Source: an uncultured Lachnospiraceae bacterium (lineage in GTDB: Bacteria; Bacillota; Clostridia; Lachnospirales; Lachnospiraceae). From it: 64,000 nucleotides of DNA. The notes below the pieces were generated by a model that saw only the letters and a list, made by a program, of their open reading frames with translations, was not told where the DNA came from and did no database searches. Of this stretch, positions 43,739 to 51,457 are shown piece by piece (the stretch's first letter is position 1; the number at the start of each line of letters is the position of its first letter). Position numbers and translations under genes: made by a program. The stretch lies in contig CANQVH010000002.1 in the NCBI GenBank assembly GCA_947627245.1, forward strand, positions 1 to 64,000, in the 5' to 3' direction.

Positions 43739-45574
43739 ATGAAGCAGACCGGAGAGGATCTTTTATTTGAATATGTCAGGGACCTGATCGATACGCCGCA
43801 GACGGCGGCGCTCGAGACAGAGTCGCTTCCGGAAAATCTGCAGCAGCTTGGAGAAGAGCTGTGTCTGCTTGGCGAGCGCCTGAAGGAGAAGCCCGGCTCG
43901 GACACGATCGGACTGGGAGGCAGGGCGTTTGAGGCGTTTGCCGAATCCTCCGACGAGCGCTACCTGTTCATGTGCAACATGGATACAAACGTGTCGCGCT
44001 GGTCGAGAGCGATCGTGGAGGAGTTTGACCTTCCGGGAGAATACATGTACGACGCCGGAAATATCTGGCTGGAGCGCATTCATCCGGACGACCGGGAGCT
44101 CTATCTGAAGGATATCGAAGCGGTATTTTCGGGAAAGAAGCTATACCATGACGTCACCTACCGCGCGAAGAACAGACAGGGAGTTTATACCGTATGTACC
44201 TGTAAGGGATACATGCTGAGAGGAAACGGATCCGGCCCGGATATCTTTGCAGGCACCATTTACAATCACGGAGTGCTTGACGATGTCGATCCCGTGACGA
44301 ATTTATACAATATATACAAGCTGATGGCTACTCTGCGCAAATGCAAGACGGTGGAGCAGCCGGTGAGCCTTCTGATGGTCGGGATCAGCCAGTTCCGCAG
44401 GATAAACAATACCTACGGCTATATCTGCGGAAATCAGGTTCTTCAGAAGTTCGGGCAGAAGCTGCGCGAGCTTGTGGGGAAGCAGGGAATCGTATTCCGT
44501 CTCAACGGGACAAAGTTTGCGGTTCTGTCAGAGGCGACGGACGTCGAGAATATGCGGCGCCTGTACCGAAAGGCCTGCGATATCGCGAGAAATGAGCTGT
44601 ATCTTGAGGAGTCCAGAGTCAGTCTGACCCTCTGCGGCGGGGCGTTGACCTTCCGGAAGATTGAGATGGAGGAGACCGCCGTTCTCGCGGAGCTGGAATA
44701 TGCGCTTGGCATTTCCAAGCAGGAGGAGCAGGGAGAGCTGGTATACTTTGACGACAGTCTGCACGGCAGCGCCAGACGGAAGCTGGAGATGATCGATACG
44801 ATCATTCGAAGCGTGCTGTACAAGGACTTCAGCGGATTCTATCTCATGTATCAGCCGCAGGTGCAGATCGACGGGACGGTCATCGGCGCAGAAGCGCTGA
44901 TTCGCTGGAAGAACGAGGTGTGGGGCGTGGTTTCGCCCATCGAGTTCATCCCGGTTCTGGAGAACGACCGGTGCTTCTATGAGCTTGGACTCTGGATTTT
45001 GCAGACGGCGCTCGCAAATACCGGATCGATCGTGGAGAGGCATCCGGATTTCAAGGTGAGCGTGAACGTCTCATACCGGCAGTTGGAGCATATTGATTTC
45101 AAGAACGATGTGATCACGATCGTGCGGAAGATGGGCTTTCCGCCGAAGAATCTGATTCTTGAGCTGACGGAGCACTGCAACTCGGTCCAGCAGTCGATCC
45201 TGCAGGAAAATCTGGATTATCTGCGGGCGCAGGGGATCCATATTGCGGCGGACGATTTCGGGACAGGATATTCTTCGCTAGCGATGCTCCGGGATCTGGC
45301 GTTCGATTCGATCAAGATCGACAGAAAGTTTGTCGCGGATATTGTCGTGAATCCGGCCGACCAGTACATTCTCAAGTCGACGATCCAGTGCGCGAGGGAT
45401 TTCGGCATTTCCGTGTGCGTAGAGGGTGTGGAGGACGTCGAGACGCTGGAGGTAGTCGATTCTTACAAGCCCAATACCTATCAGGGATTCCTGTTTTCGA
45501 GGCCGATCATGCTGGAACAGTTGGAGGAATTGTTTGAGGAGCCGGGGAATCCGCGCCTTGTGGTAGAAGCATAG
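43739..45574 (+). CDS. PAS-GGDEF-EAL protein, probable c-di-GMP phosphodiesterase
   Basis: A 611-residue protein. A PAS-like sensor fold lies around residues 65-180 (WSRAIVEEFDLPGEYMYDAG). A GGDEF domain follows at about 185-340 and has lost its signature: the active site reads RLNGTKFAVLSE, so it is probably not a cyclase. The EAL domain at about 365-600 keeps its catalytic residues (GAEALIRWK, NVSYRQLEH, LELTEHCNS, IAADDFGTGYSS, IKIDRKFV). The net activity is therefore probably c-di-GMP hydrolysis, with the dead GGDEF as a possible GTP-sensing domain (inference). No membrane segment is visible. It sits alone between cobalamin genes. Confidence 0.87.
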   Translation: MKQTGEDLLFEYVRDLIDTPQTAALETESLPENLQQLGEELCLLGERLKEKPGSDTIGLGGRAFEAFAESSDERYLFMCNMDTNVSRWSRAIVEEFDLPGEYMYDAGNIWLERIHPDDRELYLKDIEAVFSGKKLYHDVTYRAKNRQGVYTVCTCKGYMLRGNGSGPDIFAGTIYNHGVLDDVDPVTNLYNIYKLMATLRKCKTVEQPVSLLMVGISQFRRINNTYGYICGNQVLQKFGQKLRELVGKQGIVFRLNGTKFAVLSEATDVENMRRLYRKACDIARNELYLEESRVSLTLCGGALTFRKIEMEETAVLAELEYALGISKQEEQGELVYFDDSLHGSARRKLEMIDTIIRSVLYKDFSGFYLMYQPQVQIDGTVIGAEALIRWKNEVWGVVSPIEFIPVLENDRCFYELGLWILQTALANTGSIVERHPDFKVSVNVSYRQLEHIDFKNDVITIVRKMGFPPKNLILELTEHCNSVQQSILQENLDYLRAQGIHIAADDFGTGYSSLAMLRDLAFDSIKIDRKFVADIVVNPADQYILKSTIQCARDFGISVCVEGVEDVETLEVVDSYKPNTYQGFLFSRPIMLEQLEELFEEPGNPRLVVEA

Positions 45575-45600
45575 AGGATTTATATTTATATCTATATATT

Positions 45601-45667
45601 TATGATAAGGGGAATGTTTCGTCGTTGTGAACGATCGGATTCACGGGGAAGCATTCCCCGCAATTAT
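45601..45667 (+). promoter_or_regulatory. Structured leader of cobT
   Basis: TATGAT at 45601-45606 resembles a -10 box. GGGGAATG (45609-45616) pairs with CATTCCCC (45652-45659), enclosing TCGTT-GTG-AACGA (45622-45634). The RNA leader would thus fold as a nested hairpin directly before the repeated ribosome-site array. It does not look like a cobalamin riboswitch. Confidence 0.45.
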
Positions 45668-45735
45668 GTCAGAGGAAATACAGTTACAGAGGAAATGCAG
45701 ATACAGAGGGAATACAGATACAGAGGGAATACAGA
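45668..45735 (+). repeat. 17-bp tandem repeat, 4 units, each with a Shine-Dalgarno-like GAGG
   Basis: Four units of the type TACAGAGGGAATACAGA start at 45668, 45685, 45702 and 45719. The last ends at the A of the cobT ATG. Every unit carries GAGG, and only the last is correctly placed. The unit length is not a multiple of three. Confidence 0.85.
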
Positions 45736-46802
45736 TGGACAGAGCAAATATTACGTTGAAAGAAGTATTGGAGCAGATCGTACCGCGCGATGAAAAAGCG
45801 GCGCAGATTGCGCAGAGCCGTTGGGACAGCATCGCCAAACCCCTGCACAGCCTTGGCTGGCTGGAGGAGGCGGTCATACGGATCGCCGGGGCGCAGCACT
45901 CGCCGCAGGTGGAGACGGAAAAGAAAATCCTGATACCGATGTGCGCGGACAACGGCGTGGTCGCGGAAGGCGTGACGCAGACGGGTCAGGAGGTCACGGC
46001 GATCGTCGCGGAGAATTTTCTGGATGAGAAATCATGCGCGGCAATCATGTGTAGGATGAGCAGGGCCGCGATCCGGCCGATCGATATCGGCATGGCGACG
46101 GACACGCCGCGCGTGGAGAAGCGAAAGATTGCGTATGGGACGAAGAATTTTGCGTATGAGCCTGCGATGACGCGGGAAGAAGCGGTATCTGCCGTAGAGA
46201 CGGGGATCCGACTGGTGTGCGAGCTGAAGGAAGAGGGATACCGCCTGATCGCGACCGGCGAGATGGGGATCGGAAACACGACGACATCCAGCGCGGTTGC
46301 GGCGGCTCTGCTGGGTGTTCCGGCGGAGGAGATGACGGGGCGCGGCGCAGGGCTTTCGAGCGACGGGCTGAAGAAAAAGATCCGGGTGATCCGGGAGGCG
46401 CTTGGGCGCTGGAGCCTGACGGAGCAGGATCCGCTGACGATCCTTTCCTGTGTCGGAGGCTTTGACATCGCAGGGATCGCGGGGTTGTTTCTCGGCGGGG
46501 CGTACTGTCACATTCCGGTGCTGATCGACGGCTTTATCTCATCTGTGGCCGCGCTTCTGGCGGTTCGGCTTTGTCCGGAAGCGGCGGGATATATGATCGC
46601 CACCCATGTGTCAAAGGAGCATGCCGCGCGCAGGGTGCTCGAGGAGCTGGGTCTTTCTTACGCGCTGGATGCAGGACTGTGTCTTGGCGAGGGAAGCGGG
46701 GCAGTGGCGTGCTTCCCGCTCATTGATATGGCGGCCGAGATCTACCACAGCATGAGCACCTTTGAGCAGATCTGCGTGGAGGCCTATCAGGAGCTGCAGT
46801 GA
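45735..46802 (+). CDS. cobT: Nicotinate-nucleotide-dimethylbenzimidazole phosphoribosyltransferase
   Basis: A 355-residue enzyme making alpha-ribazole phosphate, the precursor of the lower ligand of cobalamin. ILIPMCADNGVVAEGVTQTG, ATGEMGIGNTTTSSAVAAAL and the C-terminal AGLCLGEGSGAV with the catalytic glutamate are diagnostic. ATG 45735 follows GAGGGA; a longer reading from 45627 would run through the 17-bp repeats and is unlikely. The gene ends 60 bases before the truncated permease, next to the recombination site. The base added may be other than dimethylbenzimidazole in an anaerobe. Confidence 0.92.
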   Translation: MDRANITLKEVLEQIVPRDEKAAQIAQSRWDSIAKPLHSLGWLEEAVIRIAGAQHSPQVETEKKILIPMCADNGVVAEGVTQTGQEVTAIVAENFLDEKSCAAIMCRMSRAAIRPIDIGMATDTPRVEKRKIAYGTKNFAYEPAMTREEAVSAVETGIRLVCELKEEGYRLIATGEMGIGNTTTSSAVAAALLGVPAEEMTGRGAGLSSDGLKKKIRVIREALGRWSLTEQDPLTILSCVGGFDIAGIAGLFLGGAYCHIPVLIDGFISSVAALLAVRLCPEAAGYMIATHVSKEHAARRVLEELGLSYALDAGLCLGEGSGAVACFPLIDMAAEIYHSMSTFEQICVEAYQELQ

Positions 46803-46848
46803 GGGAGTTTCCCAAAAGGAAATCCTCCGGAGAATGCAATACAAAAAC

Positions 46849-46877
46849 TCCGTTTGTATCATCAGGGAAATACCTGA
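46849..46877. other. Left recombination junction (attL-like: half attP, half attB)
   Basis: TCCGTTTGTATCATCAGG at 46849-46866 is an exact copy of 53166-53183. The minus strand of 46869-46877 reads TCAGGTATT, identical to 53179-53187 on the plus strand. On the minus strand the permease coding sequence enters this site and loses its frame. This is the chimeric junction expected after attP x attB recombination. Confidence 0.82.
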
Positions 46878-47560
46878 CTCCCATAGATGATCAGGTAGCC
46901 GAGCCCCTGTCTTGCCCCGATGAATTCCCCGATTACGACGCCGACCAGACACAGGCCGATGTTCACCTTCATGACGCTGATCAGAAGCGGTACGGTACCC
47001 GGCAAAATGACCTTTGTCAGCACATCGCGTTTTGTCCCTTGCAGCGTGTAAATCAGCTTAATCTTGTCCGGATCCATCTCGCGGAAGCCGGTATAGAGGT
47101 TCAGGATGCTTCCGAAGATTGCGACCGATATGCCTGCGACGATGATGGATTTCATGTTCGCTCCCAGCCACACGATCAGAAGCGGCGCGAGCGCGGACTT
47201 CGGCAGACTGTTCAGGACGACGAGATACGGTTCAAGGATCTCGGACAGCTCCGTGTTGTACCACAGAAGAACAGCCACACCGATCCCGAGCAGGACAACG
47301 CAACCGAAACTTACAAGCGTCTCCGCAAGCGTGATCCCGACGTGCCGGAAAATGCTGCCGTCCGCCCACATCGAGCAGAAGGTGTTTGCCACGCGGGACG
47401 GACTGCTGAAGATAAAGCCGTCGATCCAGCCGAGCCGGACGGCCGTCTCCCACAATGCGAGGAAAACGACGAAAATCAATATCCGGGCCGCCGTGATGCG
47501 GTACTGCCGGTTGCGCAGGGAGCGCAGGTAGCTGTGCTGTGTCGAGGATATATTATTCAT
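46862..47560 (-). pseudogene. ABC transporter permease, C-terminus removed by inversion
   Basis: A 232-codon reading frame of a SsuC/ThiX-type permease (nitrate/sulfonate/pyrimidine family). It has six membrane segments and the EAA loop LQGTKRDVLTKVILPGTVP. Family members end about 30-35 residues after GLGYLIIYGSQVF; here the frame stops at QVFP. The missing part (VFKLDWVILSIVILC onward) lies at 53183-53296 on the plus strand. Rejoining at TCAGGTATT gives a normal 266-residue protein. The ATPase gene upstream overlaps by eight bases. The transporter is presumably inactive in this orientation. Confidence 0.88.
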
Positions 47561-48362
47561 TCCGATTCATCTCCTCCCACAAAAGATTAAAATATTCCTG
47601 AAATTCTCTGGTGCTTCTGCGCGCGAGCGGGGTCAGATCCGGTTCTGCAAACGCAAGCTCCAGTATCTTGCGGATGCTCGCCGGGCGCTTCGTCAGGATG
47701 ATGATGCGGTCCGCCATGCTGACGGCCTCCGATAGATCGTGCGTGACGAGCAGTGCGGTCTTTTTTTCCTTGTGAAGAATGGCGGCCACGTCGTCGCACA
47801 CCGCAAGCCGTGTCTGGAAATCCAGCGCCGAAAACGGCTCATCGAGAAGCAGAAGCTCCGGGCCTAACGCCAGCGTCCGGATCAGCGCCGCCCTCTGGCG
47901 CATTCCCCCGGACAGCTCGCTCGGCCGCGCATCGCGGAAGCGCTCCAGCCCGTAATCCCTTAGCATCTTGTCGATTTTTGCCCTGTTTTCGTCGTTCAGG
48001 CGATGCTGGATCTCCAGCCCGAGCGTGACATTCCGGTAAACGGTCCTCCACTCAAACAAATGATCCTTCTGCAGCATGTAGCCGATCTTTTCCCGCAGAG
48101 CGGAATCAGCCGGCTCTTTGCGGTTTGTTCGTTCGCCGTTTTCCTCTCCCTGTCTTTGCGCAAACCAAATCGAGCCGCTCTCAGGAACGAGCAGCCCGGA
48201 AATCAAAGAAAGCAGCGTGGATTTCCCACAGCCGCTCGGCCCTACTACCGCAATGAATTCTCCCTGCCGCACCTGAAACGATATATTCTCAAGCGCGGGC
48301 GTTTCCCCGCCCTTGCTGTGATACGCATAACAAACGTCTGTAAGCTCCAACAATGGTTTCAC
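47553..48362 (-). CDS. ABC transporter ATP-binding protein (SsuB/ThiZ-like)
   Basis: A 269-residue ATPase. AVVGPSGCGKSTLLSLISGL is Walker A, LSGGMRQRAALIRTLALGPE the signature, LLLLDEPFSALD the Walker B and VTHDLSEAVSMAD the switch. It begins with GTG at 48362 after AGGAGGTGT; the longer reading from 48434 has no ribosome site. It belongs with the truncated permease. No substrate-binding protein gene is adjacent. Substrates of the family include sulfonates, nitrate, taurine and thiamine precursors, and cannot be resolved here. Confidence 0.88.
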   Translation of the reverse strand: MKPLLELTDVCYAYHSKGGETPALENISFQVRQGEFIAVVGPSGCGKSTLLSLISGLLVPESGSIWFAQRQGEENGERTNRKEPADSALREKIGYMLQKDHLFEWRTVYRNVTLGLEIQHRLNDENRAKIDKMLRDYGLERFRDARPSELSGGMRQRAALIRTLALGPELLLLDEPFSALDFQTRLAVCDDVAAILHKEKKTALLVTHDLSEAVSMADRIIILTKRPASIRKILELAFAEPDLTPLARRSTREFQEYFNLLWEEMNRNE

Positions 48363-48503
48363 ATTTTGACACCTCCTGTTATGGTCGTGCCTCTGCCGCC
48401 GGATGCGACAAAAAACACGTTCCTTATAGTCCATGATATGAAAGAAAAGGCGGTCGGTGCGCGAGGCTTCCGGAAGGAATTTTGAATTCCACGGATTTTT
48501 TCA

Positions 48504-48531
48504 TTGATTTTCCTGAATATCATGTTATAAT
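48504..48531 (+). promoter_or_regulatory. Promoter of the tRNA pair
   Basis: TTGATT (48504-48509), 16 bases, TATAAT (48526-48531), 33 bases before tRNA-Val. Confidence 0.6.
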
Positions 48532-48563
48532 TATTTCTGTACCGACGTACAAAGAGATCATGT

Positions 48564-48637
48564 GGAAGCATAGCTCAGCAGGGATGAGCGCTCGCCTGAC
48601 TAGCGGGAGGTCAAGGGTTCGAGCCCCTTTGCTTCCA
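48564..48637 (+). tRNA. tRNA-Val (anticodon GAC), atypical
   Basis: A 74-base cloverleaf. The acceptor stem GGAAGCA/TGCTTCC is perfect, followed by discriminator A. The D stem is GCTC/GAGC, the anticodon stem CTCGC/GCGGG has one G-U pair, and the T stem AAGGG/CCCTT carries loop TTCGAGC. The anticodon loop CTGACTA gives GAC (48598-48600), reading valine GUC/GUU codons. U at position 37, where a purine is normal, and a D loop AGCAGGGAT of unusual sequence are odd. CCA is not encoded. The fold is clear; the amino acid identity is less so. Confidence 0.8.
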
Positions 48638-48648
48638 TTTCTCTTTTT

Positions 48649-48721
48649 GGGGCATTAGCGCAGTTGGGAGCGCGCCACACTGGCAGTGTGGAGGTCACGG
48701 GTTCGAATCCCGTATGCTCCA
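48649..48721 (+). tRNA. tRNA-Ala (anticodon GGC)
   Basis: A 73-base cloverleaf. The acceptor GGGGCAT/ATGCTCC includes a G3-U70 pair, the identity mark read by alanyl-tRNA synthetase. The anticodon loop CTGGCAG gives GGC, and the T loop is TTCGAAT. It lies 11 bases after tRNA-Val, so they share a transcript. CCA is not encoded. Confidence 0.93.
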
Positions 48722-48838
48722 CGACGGCGCGAGCGATTGAACTTCTCAGAAGATTCGTCTGTTTCACGGTCTGATCCACGACGACGCGAACGACTGGACT
48801 TCTCAGAGGATCCGTTTGCTTCGCGCGATAGATTTCCT
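48722..48838 (+). repeat. 57-bp imperfect direct repeat after the tRNA genes
   Basis: Two units, starting CGACGGCGCGAGCGAT at 48722 and CGACGACGCGAACGAC at 48779, share the pattern through CTTCTCAGA and beyond, with scattered differences. A third, weaker start lies at 48839. No gene is supported here; the function is unknown. Confidence 0.65.
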
Positions 48839-48929
48839 CGACGATCACAGTCGGGACGACTCTGCATCCTCGCTGGCGAAAGCCGGGTGGATGCGTTTTT
48901 ACTTATATGAAAAATAAAGGAGGATGGCA

Positions 48930-51191
48930 ATGAAGACTGCACAAGGCGGACGGATGACAGGGATACGTTTTTTTCTTTTCTTTATGATGGTTCTTTTTCT
49001 TCAGATTGCAGGGCCTATGGAAGCACATGCGGCCGGAAAGGCTGTGTTCCCGAAGAAAGCGACGGTCGTGGTGGGAGAGAGTGCGACGCTGAAATTTACT
49101 GGAAAAGCGAAGAAGATTACGTATTCCACCGGCAATTCCAAGGTAGTGAAAATACTCAAAAAGAAAAAGACAGGAGTCGTGATCCAAGCGAAGAGCGCGG
49201 GCACGGTGAAAATAACCGCAAAAGCCGGCGGGAAGAAGTATGTCTGCGTTGTGACATCGTCCCCGATCGCTCCGGAGCTTTCGCTGAAAGTCGGCGAGAC
49301 GAAGAAGCTCAGGCTGTTCGGGGCCGGCGGGACGGCGAAATGGAGCATCAGAAAATCGGCGGCAAAGATCCAGACGAAAAACGGAAGCGGGGCGACGATC
49401 AAAGGCGTATCTGCCGGAGTTTCCGTGGTCACGGTGACAGTCGGGAAAAAGAGCTACAGTTGCCGGGTAACGGTCGAGAAGTCGGCCTCCCGGAAGGTGA
49501 CGATGAAAGCAAGACTTACAATCGAAGCGGGAAAGACGGCGGTGCTGAAGCTTGAAAACAACAAAGATAAGGTTATCTGGAGCAGCAGCAACCGTTCGGT
49601 TGTCAGAATACAGAGCCAAAACAACAGGCGTGCGAAGCTGAAGGGCGTCGCCGCGGGTACCGCAAAAATAACCGCGAAGGTCGGGAAAAAGAAATATGTC
49701 TGCAGGGTGACGGTCGAAGACGAGAAGGAGCAAGAACAAGAACAAGAATCAGAAACGGAACCCACATATTCTTATGAGATTTCGCCGCTTCTGGCGCCGT
49801 TTAATATTTTTTATTATGTTCGCACAGACGATCCGGACGTGTCCGATCTCGCATTTGAGGATGAGAGCAGCGTCTTTTATGCTTCCGGCGACGAAAAGGA
49901 CAGACTGGTACTTTGCGAGAATCTGTTCCTTGATGTAAAGTACGAAAACAGGGATACCGCGCGCGTGAAGGACGGCTATATTTTTAAATCGGAGAATTAT
50001 AAGACGGACGGAGGAACATTCCGCCTGCAGAAAGCAGAAAAGACATCTTACGGATGGTTAGGAGAATATGAGGATACCGGGAGGACATTTAACTGTGCGC
50101 AGGTAGAGCCTACAGAGCGATATCTGATTGATACCTATACGACTCCGAGCATGGGATTTTTTGAAAAGCTGGATGCCGTACAGAAGGCATTGAACGATCT
50201 TGCGGTGTATCCGCGGTCGACCCTTGATGCGACGCAGAAAAGACCGAGTACGCCGTTCCCGCTGCTGGCCGTGTCGCCGTATCCGGAGCTGTCCCTCAAC
50301 GACTGGTATTTGCCGTATGAGTATTCGGAATCCGGTCTGCTGGTGAACAACCTCTATCCGTTTGTGCTTGATTCGCTCGGCTTCCCGGGCGAGATAGCCG
50401 CCGTGGCGAAGATGCTGGACAGCTCCTGCACGGTTTCCAGCGGGGTTTTTCATTACTTGGTGGATATTACTTGGAATGGGGAGAAGCGTTCTTACGGAGG
50501 AGCGGGAGCCGGGAGTAATCACCCGCTGGACAGCAGCTATGTAAAGGAGACGTTCCTGTTTGACGGGTCGGCGGACGATCTTTCGACAAACACCTCAATG
50601 GATCGGCTTGCCCAGCAGAGGAAGGAATATGGGGATCTGGCGGAAAAAGATGCGGAATATTACGAGGATCTGATTACGGGAGCCACCTATGCAAAGACGA
50701 TCGGAATGGGAAGCTGGATCCGGGTCGGAACCGAGGGATTCAACCTCTCCGCGCAGTCCTATGCCTATGTGACGCGGGGATGCCGGTATGACGCGGACGA
50801 TGAAGACGCGCGGCCGTATTCCGTGGAGGACATCTGGGTGGACGGACGCTACATCAATAAAAACAACCGGTTTGAGCTCGGTACGAAATTTGCCGAGCAC
50901 AGCACCTCCGACATCATGATCCGGAATATGAGCTACACGGACAAATGGGGGAAACAGGCCTGCGGCGACGTTATTTTCTCGTATGATGAGGAGACGGATA
51001 CATGGTTTTCCCGCGCGTGGGCGTCGTTCAGTTCTTTTACAAGCGCGGTATATTCCTATGAGGAGCTTCCGGATGATATGATCCTGACGCAAGAGGAAGT
51101 GCGGGCGATGAATGTTGACGGCAATGCGGATCTGCTGCCCACGTCTGGCTACATTTACGACGGATCCGTGTATCCGGGAACGCCGTTCTGA
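48930..51191 (+). CDS. Secreted surface protein with bacterial Ig-like repeats
   Basis: A 753-residue protein starting at ATG 48930, six bases after AAGGAGG. A signal peptide covers about residues 1-35 (FFLFFMMVLFLQIAG), ending at AHAAG. Three Ig-like (BID_2-type) modules of about 75 residues follow, each with a Lys-Lys-Tyr-x-Cys or Lys-Ser-Tyr-x-Cys strand (GKKYVCVV, GKKSYSCRV, GKKKYVCRV). A short acidic linker (EQEQEQESE) leads to an unassigned domain of about 480 residues. No LPXTG or other wall anchor is visible. It lies inside the invertible segment and may be an adhesin or enzyme. The large domain is not recognised. Confidence 0.8.
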   Translation: MKTAQGGRMTGIRFFLFFMMVLFLQIAGPMEAHAAGKAVFPKKATVVVGESATLKFTGKAKKITYSTGNSKVVKILKKKKTGVVIQAKSAGTVKITAKAGGKKYVCVVTSSPIAPELSLKVGETKKLRLFGAGGTAKWSIRKSAAKIQTKNGSGATIKGVSAGVSVVTVTVGKKSYSCRVTVEKSASRKVTMKARLTIEAGKTAVLKLENNKDKVIWSSSNRSVVRIQSQNNRRAKLKGVAAGTAKITAKVGKKKYVCRVTVEDEKEQEQEQESETEPTYSYEISPLLAPFNIFYYVRTDDPDVSDLAFEDESSVFYASGDEKDRLVLCENLFLDVKYENRDTARVKDGYIFKSENYKTDGGTFRLQKAEKTSYGWLGEYEDTGRTFNCAQVEPTERYLIDTYTTPSMGFFEKLDAVQKALNDLAVYPRSTLDATQKRPSTPFPLLAVSPYPELSLNDWYLPYEYSESGLLVNNLYPFVLDSLGFPGEIAAVAKMLDSSCTVSSGVFHYLVDITWNGEKRSYGGAGAGSNHPLDSSYVKETFLFDGSADDLSTNTSMDRLAQQRKEYGDLAEKDAEYYEDLITGATYAKTIGMGSWIRVGTEGFNLSAQSYAYVTRGCRYDADDEDARPYSVEDIWVDGRYINKNNRFELGTKFAEHSTSDIMIRNMSYTDKWGKQACGDVIFSYDEETDTWFSRAWASFSSFTSAVYSYEELPDDMILTQEEVRAMNVDGNADLLPTSGYIYDGSVYPGTPF

Positions 51192-51268
51192 GAAAAACAG
51201 CCGCCGATTTGCGATGACGGCGGGAATCAATACCGGAGAAGTTTTTTGACCGAAAGGATAGGAATTTT

Positions 51269-51457
51269 TTGACAATCGATCATTTCTTTCATATATGTAT
51301 TGAGAAGAGATACATAGGTATGGTTGAGATGAAAGACGACGACAAAGAAGATTTGATCTTTATATTCAGGCAGTTGTTCGAAAGAGGGAAAATCTCAAAG
51401 GAAGAACTGGACAAATGCATAGGCCGGGTGCTGGTGTGCTCCTTTGGGAGACGCTGA
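51269..51457 (+). CDS. Small protein coupled to the recombinase (possible directionality factor)
   Basis: A 62-codon ORF from TTG 51269, or 44 codons from ATG 51323 (VEMKDDDKEDLIFIF). The conserved-looking helical part, IFRQLFERGKISKEELDKCI, resembles SHOCT-type short helical domains. Its TGA overlaps the recombinase ATG (TGATG at 51455-51459), so the two are translationally coupled. A directionality factor or other partner of the recombinase is an attractive but unproven guess. Start codon and ribosome site are weak. Confidence 0.55.
   Translation: MTIDHFFHICIEKRYIGMVEMKDDDKEDLIFIFRQLFERGKISKEELDKCIGRVLVCSFGRR

Noticed and set aside
45575-45734. A cobalamin riboswitch upstream of cobT
   Set aside because: No B12-box or matching conserved core could be seen; only hairpins and a 17-bp repeat are present.
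48363-48560. A TPP or other riboswitch upstream of the SsuB/ThiZ-like ATPase
   Set aside because: The minus-strand leader lacks the conserved TPP-core sequences, so thiamine control is not supported.
48600-48942. Minus-strand ORFs over the tRNA genes encoding a GFEPVTSTLP-type peptide
   Set aside because: This peptide is the well-known false translation of the antisense of tRNA genes; the RNA folds explain the sequence.
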